Program-made: the position numbers and the translations under genes | From: Candidatus Scybalocola faecipullorum | GTDB lineage: Bacteria > Bacillota > Clostridia > Lachnospirales > Lachnospiraceae | Direction: 5' to 3' | Length of the DNA: 64,000 bases | NCBI GenBank assembly: GCA_018716485.1 | Contig: DVJY01000065.1 | Span: forward strand, 1-64,000 | Part shown: positions 31,786 through 40,513 of the stretch, one piece after another | Position numbering within the stretch: position 1 is the stretch's first letter | Layout: every line of letters begins with the position of its first letter | The notes under the pieces: model-generated | What the model saw: the letters and a program-made list of their open reading frames with translations, nothing else | Told to the model about the DNA's origin: nothing | Database searches by the model: none

Positions 31786-33513
31786 ATGCTGCGACGGCTG
31801 TTTTCTTATATGCATCAATATAAAAAATATGCATTTCTTGCAATGTTCTGTATTGCAGCAGAATCTGTTTTTGAGCTGATCGTGCCGCTTTTAATGGCCC
31901 GGCTTGTGGATGTCGGCGTTCAAAACGCCGATGAGTCTTATATCTATGTAAAAGGTGTGCAGATGCTGATATGTGCGGTGCTTGCGCTCGTTCTCGGCGC
32001 AGGAAGCGCCCGATTTGCCGCGCTGGCAGGACAGGGGCTTGGCGCGGAACTGAGAAAAGCAGAGTACGAGAAGCTTCAGGCATATTCTTTTGCGAATATT
32101 GATCATTTCCGCGTGTCATCACTGGTGACACGTCTGACCAGTGATGTCACAAATATTCAAAATTCTGTATCAACAGGTATGCGGCCGTTCTGCAGAGGGC
32201 CGGTCATGCTTGTGTCAGCCACAGCGGTGGCTTTTTCAATCAACGGCAGGCTTGCTGTTGTTTTTCTGGTGGCTCTGCCGCTTCTGGCGGGGCTTTTGAC
32301 AATCATTATCGTGAAAGTGCGTCCGCTGTATTCAAAAATGCAGACGGCAGTTGATGCGGTAAATCGCATTGTTCAGGAAAATCTGACGGCAATCCGCGTT
32401 GTAAAAGCATATGTGCGCGGCAACTATGAGGCTGATAAATTCGATAAGGTAAATACAAATTTAAAGCAGCAGTCACAGCGCGCGTTTTCTTTGTCAGCGC
32501 TGAATATGCCGGCCATGCAGTTTGTTATGTACGGCACAATTCTTGCCCTTCTTTTATTCGGAGGGCGGCTGATCCGCAGCGGCGATATGCAGGTTGGAGA
32601 ACTGACCGGTTTTTTAAGCTATGTACTTCAAATATTAAATTCCCTGATGATGATTTCAAATGTATTTTTAATGATGACAAGATCTCTGGCGTCAGCTTCC
32701 AGAATTATGGAAGTGATTGATGAAAAAATCGATCTGACTGATGATGAGGCAAAAGATATTTCTGTCCGCCGGGGAGAAATTGAGTTTGATCACGTCTGGT
32801 TTAAATATCGGAAAGAGGCAAAGGAATATGTGCTTTCGGATGTCTCCTTTCATATTAACGCCGGAGAAACAGTCGGTATTATCGGGCAGACCGGTTCGGC
32901 AAAAACAACACTTATACAGCTGATCCCAAGACTGTATGATGTCCAAAAGGGAGCAGTAAAAATTGACGGTGTACCGGTCAAATATTATCCGATGCGTCAT
33001 TTAAGAGATGCCATCGCCGTTGTTCTTCAAAAAAATACCCTGTTTTCGGGGTCGCTTTTAGATAATCTGAAATGGGGCAGGGAAGATGCCTCGGATGAAG
33101 AAGTGAAGGAGGCATGCAGGATCGCATGTGTGGATGAATTTATAGGAAGGCTTCCCAACGGCTATAACACAGAGATGGGACAGGGAGGCGTTAATATTTC
33201 CGGAGGACAAAAACAGAGAATCTGCATCGCCAGAGCGATCCTGAAAAGGCCGAAAGTGTTAATTCTTGACGATTCCACAAGTGCGGTGGATACGGCGACA
33301 GAGGCGAAGATCCGGACGGCTCTCGCCCAAAAACTGCCTGAGATGACTAAGATTATTATTGCCCAGAGGATATCCTCGGTCCGCCATGCCGACCAGATCA
33401 TACTTTTGGATAACGGTACGATCAGTGAGATCGGAACCCATGAGACACTTCTGACACATAATAAAATCTATCAGGAAATATATGAATCTCAAAAAGAGGG
33501 GGCGCAGTTATAA
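31786..33513 (+). CDS. ABC exporter half (degenerate-site partner)
   Basis: 575 residues: six-helix membrane domain (about 1-310) then an ATPase domain. Walker A reads GQTGSAKTTL, with Ala where the last Gly is expected; the signature is NISGGQKQR; Walker B ends ILDDSTSAVD with Asp in place of catalytic Glu. These are the usual changes in the non-hydrolysing half of heterodimeric exporters such as BmrC. The stop overlaps the next ABC gene by one base (TAATG). GGGGGTG precedes ATG 31786; the upstream in-frame start at 31726 lies in the promoter. Probably a drug or peptide exporter. Confidence 0.85.
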   Translation: MLRRLFSYMHQYKKYAFLAMFCIAAESVFELIVPLLMARLVDVGVQNADESYIYVKGVQMLICAVLALVLGAGSARFAALAGQGLGAELRKAEYEKLQAYSFANIDHFRVSSLVTRLTSDVTNIQNSVSTGMRPFCRGPVMLVSATAVAFSINGRLAVVFLVALPLLAGLLTIIIVKVRPLYSKMQTAVDAVNRIVQENLTAIRVVKAYVRGNYEADKFDKVNTNLKQQSQRAFSLSALNMPAMQFVMYGTILALLLFGGRLIRSGDMQVGELTGFLSYVLQILNSLMMISNVFLMMTRSLASASRIMEVIDEKIDLTDDEAKDISVRRGEIEFDHVWFKYRKEAKEYVLSDVSFHINAGETVGIIGQTGSAKTTLIQLIPRLYDVQKGAVKIDGVPVKYYPMRHLRDAIAVVLQKNTLFSGSLLDNLKWGREDASDEEVKEACRIACVDEFIGRLPNGYNTEMGQGGVNISGGQKQRICIARAILKRPKVLILDDSTSAVDTATEAKIRTALAQKLPEMTKIIIAQRISSVRHADQIILLDNGTISEIGTHETLLTHNKIYQEIYESQKEGAQL

Positions 33514-35354
33514 TGGCGAAATATGTGGGATATAAAAGGCCTGAAAATACGAAGAAAACATTGCTGCATCTGCTGCGCTATCTTGGGATGCATAAATGGC
33601 TGTTTGCTCTTGTGGCATTACTTGTACTGATCAGTACGGGAGCCAATATTGCGGGTACGTTTCTTCTGAAGCCGGTCATCAACCGGTTCATCATGCCGGG
33701 AGATTTAAAAGGGCTTCTTGAGGCGGTTGCGGCTATGGGCGTCATGTATTTGTGCGGCGCTCTTGCAACGCTCGGTTATAATCAGCTGATGGTTAGAACG
33801 GCGCAGAAAGTCATCAAAGAAATCAGAGAAGATTTGTTTCGGCATGTTCAGAAGCTGCCGCTGAAATATTTTGACAGTTATACCCATGGTGAACTGATGA
33901 GCCGGTTTACCAATGATATAGATACAGTTCAGGAAGCGATGAACAACAGTTTTGCCATGATTATCCAAAGCTTTATGATGCTGTTCGGTACTGTAACGAT
34001 GATGATGGTGCTCAGTGTCCGCCTGTCGATGATTGTTATTGTGTTTTTGGCGCTTATGGCGTTTTTTATTAAATTCAACGGAAGCAAAAGCCGAAAATAT
34101 TTTAAGCGCCAACAGGCTGAACTGGGAAAAATTAACGGATTTGTAGAAGAAATGGCAGCCGGGCAGAAAGTTGAAAAAGTATTTAACCATGAGGCAAAAG
34201 ATTTTGAAAAGTTTTGCGAACTTAATGAAGCTTTCCGCAAAGAGTCAACGGATGCGCTGACGTTTGCGGGTATGATGGTGCCGACAATTGTGAGTCTGTC
34301 CTATGTGAATTATGCGGTGTCTGCCTGTGTCGGCGGTTTGTTTGCCATTAAAGGACTGATGGATATCGGCAGCCTTTCATCATATCTTGTCTATGTCAGA
34401 CAAAGTGCGATGCCGCTTAACCAATTTACTCAGCAGGTAAATTTCCTGCTGTCGGCGCTGTCCGGCGCGGAAAGAATTTTTAATATGATGGAAGAAGCAC
34501 GGGAAATTGACGAAGGCAGCGTAACCCTGTGCAGTGTGGTCAATGACGGCGGTCAAATATGCGAATGTGGCAGCGTGACCGGAGATTATGCATGGAAAAC
34601 AGAAAACGGGCTCGTTCCGTTGAAAGGCGATGTGAGATTTCACAATGTTGTTTTTGAATATACGAAGGGAAAGCCTGTGCTTGACGGTATTTCTTTATAT
34701 GCCAAGCCGGGACAGAAAATTGCTTTTGTCGGTTCCACAGGTGCGGGAAAAACAACAATTGTCAACCTGATCAACCGTTTTTATGAAATCCAGTCCGGTA
34801 TGATTACTTATGACGGTATCGATATCCGCCGGATACGCAAAGATGATCTTCGCAGATCAATGGCGATGGTCATTCAGGATACCCATTTATTTACCGGAAC
34901 AATCGCGGATAACATCCGTTACGGCAAGTTGGATGCCTCTGACGATGAAGTCGAATGGGCGGCAAAAGTGGCCAATGCGGATTCTTTTATCCGAAAACTG
35001 CCCAACGGGTATGATACAATGCTTTATGGTGACGGCAGCAATCTGTCCCAGGGACAGCGCCAGCTTTTGGCCATTGCCAGAGCTGCCATCGCCAGACCGC
35101 CGGTATTGATTCTCGATGAAGCCACAAGTTCCGTCGATACGAGAACCGAACGGCTGATTGAAAAAGGTATGGATGCCATTATGGAAAACCGAACGGTATT
35201 CGTCATTGCCCACCGGCTGTCCACAGTCAGAAATTCCAAAGCCATTATGGTGCTGGAAAAGGGCGAGATTATTGAGCGGGGAAGCCATGAAGAACTGCTT
35301 GATGCCCGGGGACGTTATTATCAGCTGTATACCGGACAGTTTGAATTGGAGTGA
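33513..35354 (+). CDS. ABC exporter half (catalytic partner)
   Basis: 613 residues, same layout as its neighbour but with a competent ATP site: Walker A GSTGAGKTTI, signature NLSQGQRQ, Walker B ILDEATSSVD with Glu, and H-loop FVIAHRLSTV. An insertion of about 30 residues lies between the membrane domain and ATPase (CSVVNDGGQICECGSVTG). It pairs with the upstream degenerate half to form a heterodimer in the plasma membrane. Translation is coupled by the TAATG overlap. The MarR gene follows directly. Confidence 0.88.
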   Translation: MAKYVGYKRPENTKKTLLHLLRYLGMHKWLFALVALLVLISTGANIAGTFLLKPVINRFIMPGDLKGLLEAVAAMGVMYLCGALATLGYNQLMVRTAQKVIKEIREDLFRHVQKLPLKYFDSYTHGELMSRFTNDIDTVQEAMNNSFAMIIQSFMMLFGTVTMMMVLSVRLSMIVIVFLALMAFFIKFNGSKSRKYFKRQQAELGKINGFVEEMAAGQKVEKVFNHEAKDFEKFCELNEAFRKESTDALTFAGMMVPTIVSLSYVNYAVSACVGGLFAIKGLMDIGSLSSYLVYVRQSAMPLNQFTQQVNFLLSALSGAERIFNMMEEAREIDEGSVTLCSVVNDGGQICECGSVTGDYAWKTENGLVPLKGDVRFHNVVFEYTKGKPVLDGISLYAKPGQKIAFVGSTGAGKTTIVNLINRFYEIQSGMITYDGIDIRRIRKDDLRRSMAMVIQDTHLFTGTIADNIRYGKLDASDDEVEWAAKVANADSFIRKLPNGYDTMLYGDGSNLSQGQRQLLAIARAAIARPPVLILDEATSSVDTRTERLIEKGMDAIMENRTVFVIAHRLSTVRNSKAIMVLEKGEIIERGSHEELLDARGRYYQLYTGQFELE

Positions 35355-35359
35355 TATTG

Positions 35360-35833
35360 GTGAAAAAGGAAGAAATAAGAAAAATTTTATTTCAGGTGGA
35401 ATTATATCGGAGAAAGTATTTCGGACATCAGTTCAGAACGATCGGATTGACGCCCGGACAGGGGCAGCCGAGGATCTTAAAAAATCTTCTGGATTCGGGG
35501 CCGATGACACAGAAAGCTTTAGCAGATTTATGTATGCTTGACGTGACGACAATGTCAAGGACATTGGACCGGCTGGAGGAAGCCGGCCTTTTGTCCCGGA
35601 AAAGCAATCCTTCGTGCAGACGTTCATTTTTGATTTCGCTGACAGAGGCGGGCGTTAAGAAGGCAGAAGAGGTAAAAGCTATTTTTAAAGAGGCAGATCA
35701 GATGATCTGTGCATGTATGGATGAAGATGAATTGGAAATGCTGTATGCCTCATTGTGCAAAATCAGGGGGAATTTTGAACAGGCGGCTAAAAAAATTTCA
35801 GAGCCTTCTGATGAAAAGCATAGAGAAAAATAA
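35360..35833 (+). CDS. MarR family regulator
   Basis: About 157 residues. The winged helix is GPMTQKALADLCMLDVTTMSRTLDRLEEAGLLSRKSNPSCRRSFLISLTEAG. A GTG start at 35360 with GGAG eight bases upstream fits best; a GTG at 35351 overlaps the ABC stop. As last gene of the ABC-ABC-MarR operon it likely binds the TTGTATATACAA sites at 31742-31768 and is released by an exporter substrate. Confidence 0.85.
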   Translation: MKKEEIRKILFQVELYRRKYFGHQFRTIGLTPGQGQPRILKNLLDSGPMTQKALADLCMLDVTTMSRTLDRLEEAGLLSRKSNPSCRRSFLISLTEAGVKKAEEVKAIFKEADQMICACMDEDELEMLYASLCKIRGNFEQAAKKISEPSDEKHREK

Positions 35834-35847
35834 TTGGAGGTATGGAC

Positions 35848-37989
35848 ATGCGTCTATTCAGTACACTGAAAGGCTATAAAAAAGCCTATTTATTTAAAGA
35901 TATATTTTCAGGCATCATTATTGCTGCTGTTTCTATACCAATTTCAATGGGATATGCAGAAGTAGCCGGTCTTCCGGCTGTTTACGGACTGTACGGATCG
36001 GTGTTCCCAATCTTATGTTTTGCCCTTTTTTCAACGTCGCCTCAATTTATTTTCGGTGTGGATGCGGCGCCTGCGGCTATTGTGGGCGCTTCACTTGCTT
36101 CGGCGGGAATTGCTGCAGGCAGCAGTGAAGCGATGGCATTTGTGCCTTTGATTGCATTAATGTCAGGCGTGTGGCTGCTTGTTTTTTATTTTCTGGGAGC
36201 AGGAAAGATTGTGAATTACATATCCACACCGGTGATGGGCGGTTTTATCAGCGGAATATGTCTGACCATTATTTTAATGCAGATACCCAAAGTACTGGGA
36301 GGAACTACCGGTGAAGGAGAATTGTTCGAATTGATAGGTCATATTGCCGAAACGCTTAAAAATGTCAATGCACCTTCAATTGCTCTTGGAATTGCAGCAC
36401 TTGTGTGTATCAGACTGTCGCAGAAATTTTTTCCAAAATTTCCTATGTCTATCGTTATGATGGCGCTCGGCGTGTCGGGGTCGATGATTTTCGGCATTGA
36501 AGACTATGGTGTGCGTCTTTTATCCGCGGTGGAACCGGGACTGCCGGTGTTGTCAGTACCTTCGTCGGCAGGTATCGATTTAAGCAGTGCTGCTGGGACC
36601 AGCCTGACGATTGCTGTGGTTGTGATGTCAGAAACACTGCTTTCTGAAAATAACTTTGCTTTTAAAAATCATTATAAAATCGTTGAGAACAGAGAAATCC
36701 TTGCATGCGCAGCAGGAAATATTGCCGCAGGACTGACCGGATGCTGCCCTGTCAACGGGAGTATTTCAAGGACATCAATGAATGAACAGTTCGGCGGCAA
36801 AACTCAGGCGGTTTCAGTGACGGCGTGTGCGGCGATGGTGCTTATTTTATTGTTCGGCACGGCATTTATCGGCTATCTTCCGGTACCTGTGCTGGCAGCG
36901 ATTGTTATTTCCGCCCTGATGAATGTTGTCGAATTTCATTTGGCTGTGCGGTTGTTTAAAGTCAGCAGAAATGAATTTTATATTTTCATTGCCGCATGTT
37001 TGGGGGTGCTTCTTCTTGGAACAATTTACGGTGTGATTATCGGAATTATTTTATCTTTTGCGGAAGTTATCCTTAAATCGATTAATCCGCCGAGAACTTT
37101 TCTGGGAATTATTCCCGGACGGGATGGATTCTATGATCTGCGGAAAAACGAACATGCCTATAAGTTGAAAGATACCGTGATTTATCAGTTCAGTGAAAGT
37201 CTTTATTTTGCCAATATAAAAATTTTTGTGGAGGATATTGAGAAAAATATTACGGATCAAACGAAGACGGTTATCGTTGATGCCGGGGCTGTGACAGGCA
37301 TGGATATTACTGCGGCAGATCAAATCGAAGCTCTGGCCGCAGAATTGAAGCGGAGAGGGATTCGCTTTTTTATTACAGAACATATGGATCAGCTGAATGC
37401 AGAGATGCGAAAGCTTGGTATCGGGCATCTGATCGAGGAAGGTATGGTGCGCCGTACAATTACGGCTGCGCTGAGTGCATCAGGCATGGAAAAACCATAT
37501 CATTTGGAAGGTCTCGGTCAGCAGCACAGTGAAAAGATTTCATGGCTGCCTGCTGAAGAAGAAAATTCTCTGGAAGAATTTGCGTGGGCATTCGGAGATG
37601 ATGCTGTCAGACAGATTGAAAATAAAGTTCGTCATATTATGGATACGCTGCATTATTTGGCGGATGTGCAGCAGCTTGCCGAACATGGACTGCCGATGGA
37701 CGCTGATGCATGGAAGCATCCGGGGGCAATCGATGAAGACGAATTGCTGAGGCGTCTGGAAATGCATTTGGATGAATTGCCGGAAACATTGACGAAGGAC
37801 CGAAAAGCGGTGATGCAGCTGATTGAAAACCGACGTCATAAGATAGAGGAACAGATGGCTAAAGAACATCCGGAGGTTATAGAAAAATTAAAATTAAGCA
37901 GAGTAAAGCTGGAACGGCGTCTTGAAAAACAAAATCCTGAGGCAGCCCAAAAACTGAAAATGTGGGAGAAGATGCTGAAAGAATCTTAA
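35848..37989 (+). CDS. SulP family anion transporter with STAS and an extra C-terminal domain
   Basis: 713 residues. The membrane part (about 1-410) begins with IAAVSIPISMGYAEVAGLPAVYGLYGS, the SulP signature. A STAS domain follows (about 435-545; VIVDAGAVTGMDITAADQ). Unusually, about 160 further residues come after STAS, rich in charged helix and coiled-coil pattern (HKIEEQMAKEHPEVIEKLK, LERRLEKQNPEAAQ). The substrate could be sulfate or another oxyanion or bicarbonate. GGAGG seven bases before ATG 35848 decides the start over 35842. It follows the MarR gene by 14 bases and may share its transcript. Confidence 0.85.
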   Translation: MRLFSTLKGYKKAYLFKDIFSGIIIAAVSIPISMGYAEVAGLPAVYGLYGSVFPILCFALFSTSPQFIFGVDAAPAAIVGASLASAGIAAGSSEAMAFVPLIALMSGVWLLVFYFLGAGKIVNYISTPVMGGFISGICLTIILMQIPKVLGGTTGEGELFELIGHIAETLKNVNAPSIALGIAALVCIRLSQKFFPKFPMSIVMMALGVSGSMIFGIEDYGVRLLSAVEPGLPVLSVPSSAGIDLSSAAGTSLTIAVVVMSETLLSENNFAFKNHYKIVENREILACAAGNIAAGLTGCCPVNGSISRTSMNEQFGGKTQAVSVTACAAMVLILLFGTAFIGYLPVPVLAAIVISALMNVVEFHLAVRLFKVSRNEFYIFIAACLGVLLLGTIYGVIIGIILSFAEVILKSINPPRTFLGIIPGRDGFYDLRKNEHAYKLKDTVIYQFSESLYFANIKIFVEDIEKNITDQTKTVIVDAGAVTGMDITAADQIEALAAELKRRGIRFFITEHMDQLNAEMRKLGIGHLIEEGMVRRTITAALSASGMEKPYHLEGLGQQHSEKISWLPAEEENSLEEFAWAFGDDAVRQIENKVRHIMDTLHYLADVQQLAEHGLPMDADAWKHPGAIDEDELLRRLEMHLDELPETLTKDRKAVMQLIENRRHKIEEQMAKEHPEVIEKLKLSRVKLERRLEKQNPEAAQKLKMWEKMLKES

Positions 37990-38024
37990 CTTTCGGCATG
38001 TGTTTTGAAACCGCCAAAAGTACA

Positions 38025-38076
38025 AGGCGCTTCCGCACAATCAAGGAGAAATGACTGGAAGATTAAGGAAGCGCCT
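38025..38076. repeat. Inverted repeat between convergent genes (possible terminator)
   Basis: AGGCGCTTCC (38025-38034) and GGAAGCGCCT (38067-38076) form ten pairs around a 32-base loop. It sits between the convergent SulP and deacetylase genes and has no T run. Confidence 0.35.
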
Positions 38077-38094
38077 GCTTAGAAATTCCAAACA

Positions 38095-38880
38095 TCAATC
38101 CCGGATCTGCATGCCGGTGATATCTGTATGATAATTTTCAGTATAGATCAGTTGTGAAACAGGCACAAGAGCGTAGCCTTTTTCTTTTAGTCCTGCGATG
38201 ATTCTCGGAAGTGCATCCTTTGTATATTCGGCACCGTTGTGCATGAGAATGATTGCCCCGTTTTTCAGGTTTTTGTGATTTAAAACAGTATCGACGATTT
38301 CGTCGGCTGTGTGATCCATCCAGTCAAGGCTGTCTACAGACCATTGAATTGTGTAATAGTTCAGACTTTGCGCGGATTCAATGAGCTGATTATTGTAGTC
38401 GCCGTAAGGAGGACGGAACAGGCACATATTGATGCCGGTCAAAGCCAGAACCTTTTCATGAACCTGATTTAATTCATCACAGCAGCTGTCCGCTGACAGC
38501 TGAGACATTTGCTTGTGATTTTCAGAATGATTGCCAAGGTCATGTCCTTCGGCGGCAATAGCTTTGACATCGTCAGGATAGCTTTCAACCCATCCGCCGG
38601 TCATAAAAAAAGTTGCTCTGACATCATTTTCGGCAAGAATTTCAAGAATTCTTTGAGTGTCTTCATTGCCCCACGCAGCATCAAATGAGAGAGCAACTTG
38701 CTTTTGGTCAGTATCTACACAATAAATCGGAATTTTTCGTTCAGGTTCTGCTGTTGTGATTTTCACTGATGGAATCACAAAACGAATGAAAGCGAAACCA
38801 ATCAGAAGGAGAGAACAGATAATACAGCCGCATTTAAAAAACAGCTGTATTCGGGCGCTTTTGGAAGCTTTTCGATCCAT
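38095..38880 (-). CDS. Polysaccharide deacetylase (PdaB-like)
   Basis: 261 residues with an N-terminal membrane anchor (LFFKCGCIICSLLLIGFAFI) and a NodB domain: motif 1 LSFDAAWGNEDT (the D-A-A-W form seen in PdaB), motif 2 HDLGNHSENHKQM with the metal His pair, motif 3 RPPYGDYN, and IILMHNG near the end. It acts on peptidoglycan or another polymer outside the membrane. PdaB in Bacillus is sporulation-linked, which suits a spore former, though family resemblance alone does not prove that role. Confidence 0.85.
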   Translation of the reverse strand: MDRKASKSARIQLFFKCGCIICSLLLIGFAFIRFVIPSVKITTAEPERKIPIYCVDTDQKQVALSFDAAWGNEDTQRILEILAENDVRATFFMTGGWVESYPDDVKAIAAEGHDLGNHSENHKQMSQLSADSCCDELNQVHEKVLALTGINMCLFRPPYGDYNNQLIESAQSLNYYTIQWSVDSLDWMDHTADEIVDTVLNHKNLKNGAIILMHNGAEYTKDALPRIIAGLKEKGYALVPVSQLIYTENYHTDITGMQIRD

Positions 38881-39046
38881 AATCCACCGCCTGTCAGTAT
38901 TTATACAGATTATGTGCGTATATTACAGATTATGCAAAAATCATCGGGTTATCTCTGTACTTATCCCGTGGAAAGTGCTAAAATACTACGGGAAAGAGAT
39001 GGATTGATCAAAAAAGAATACAAATGAGGGAGCAGAGAAAACTGTG

Positions 39047-40444
39047 ATGAAAAAACAAAATAATCTCGGAAGGGATAATGTCGGCACACTTGTATGGAAA
39101 ATTGCTGTTCCAAGTATGCTGGCGCAGTTTGTCAGTGTGCTTTACAGTGTGGTCGACCGTATGTATATTGGCAATATTCCTGAAATTGGCAGCGTGGCGC
39201 TGGCGGGTGTCGGTGTGTGCGGTCCGATTGTAACTATGATATCGTCTTTTGCGTCGCTGATCGGCGTAGGTGGTTCGCCGCTGATGAGTATACGCATGGG
39301 TGAAGGCAAAGAGACTGAGGCAAAGCAGATTCTGGCAAACTGTTTTATGATGCTTTGTGTGCTGTCAGTGATACTGACAGTTGCAGTGATGGCCGTCAGG
39401 GAGCCGATGCTGTATCTTTTCGGTGCCAGCAGCCAGACGTATCCCTATGCGGATGCTTATTTTTCAACATATTTGATCGGTACGATTTTTGCGCTGTTGT
39501 CCACAGGCATGAATCAGTTTATTATTTGCCAGGGGTTTGCAAAAACAGGTATGTTTTCCGTGATGATCGGTGCTGTATTTAATATTATTCTTGACCCGGT
39601 CTTTATTTTTGTCTTCAATATGGGCGTGCGGGGCGCAGCCATTGCAACTGTGCTGTCGCAGATAGCCAGCTGTATTTTTGTGCTCGGATTTCTGTTCAGT
39701 AAGACACCGCCGATAAGAATCAGTTTCGGCGGCTATAAATTTTGGATTATGAAGAGGGTTCTGACACTTGGATTTACACCGTTTATTATTATTGCCATTG
39801 ACAATGTAATGATTATTGCTATGAATGCAGTGCTTCAGCATTATGGCGGTCCGGTTCAGGGCGATATACTTATTACATGTGCGACGATTGTCCAGAGTTT
39901 TATGCTGCTTGTGACGATGCCGCTTGGAGGTATCAGCGGCGGTACACAGCCGATTCTGGCATACAATTACGGTGCCGGACAGACGCTTCGGGTGATGCGG
40001 GCTCAAAAGTATATTTTCGGCTTTTGTTTAGGATATACAGCGCTGATGATGGTAGCCGCATGGCTCGGGGGACCGGTATTTGTCCGATTATTTACCGGTG
40101 ATGCCGGACTGGCCGGGGAGGCGGTATGGGCGATCAGAGTCAGTACATTGGCACTGCTGCCGCTGGGAATACAGTATGAGATTGTTGACGGCTTTACAGC
40201 AATCGCCAAAGTGGGATTGTCGCTGCCTCTGTCTTTTTTTAGAAAACTGGTTTACTTTATAGCGTTATTTTTAATCCCGGTATTTTTTGAAGCTAAAATG
40301 ATATTTTTCAGTGAGACGATTTCGGATATTATAGGTCCGTTAGTATCAATCATTGTTTACAGGTTTGTCATTAAGAAGATTATGCAGCAGCGTATCGATG
40401 AAGTGGATGCTGTGAGAAAATTGGAAGGCGGACTGCGGCGGTAA
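39047..40444 (+). CDS. MATE family efflux transporter
   Basis: 465 residues, about twelve helices in two halves. LVWKIAVPSMLAQFVSVLYSVVDRMYIGNI is the normal MATE opening, and MPLGGISGGTQPILAYNYGAG marks the second half. It exports cationic compounds using a sodium or proton gradient. ATG 39047 or the preceding GTG 39044 could start it; GAGGGAG lies somewhat far upstream at 39026. It is monocistronic, ending at a strong hairpin. Confidence 0.88.
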   Translation: MKKQNNLGRDNVGTLVWKIAVPSMLAQFVSVLYSVVDRMYIGNIPEIGSVALAGVGVCGPIVTMISSFASLIGVGGSPLMSIRMGEGKETEAKQILANCFMMLCVLSVILTVAVMAVREPMLYLFGASSQTYPYADAYFSTYLIGTIFALLSTGMNQFIICQGFAKTGMFSVMIGAVFNIILDPVFIFVFNMGVRGAAIATVLSQIASCIFVLGFLFSKTPPIRISFGGYKFWIMKRVLTLGFTPFIIIAIDNVMIIAMNAVLQHYGGPVQGDILITCATIVQSFMLLVTMPLGGISGGTQPILAYNYGAGQTLRVMRAQKYIFGFCLGYTALMMVAAWLGGPVFVRLFTGDAGLAGEAVWAIRVSTLALLPLGIQYEIVDGFTAIAKVGLSLPLSFFRKLVYFIALFLIPVFFEAKMIFFSETISDIIGPLVSIIVYRFVIKKIMQQRIDEVDAVRKLEGGLRR

Positions 40445-40448
40445 TTTA

Positions 40449-40492
40449 AAACATGGCAGGTGTAACTTATGTAAGTCACATCTGCCATGTTT
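40449..40492. terminator. Hairpin terminator between convergent MATE and reductase genes
   Basis: AAACATGGCAGGTGT pairs with ACATCTGCCATGTTT, and the inner ACTTA/TAAGT extends the stem. A-rich and T-rich flanks suggest use in both directions. Confidence 0.7.
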
Positions 40493-40513
40493 AGGCTGAG
40501 TCTTTCTTCTGGC

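Noticed and set aside
35842-35850. SulP start at ATG 35842
   Set aside because: The GGAGG site would touch the start codon; ATG 35848 has seven-base spacing.
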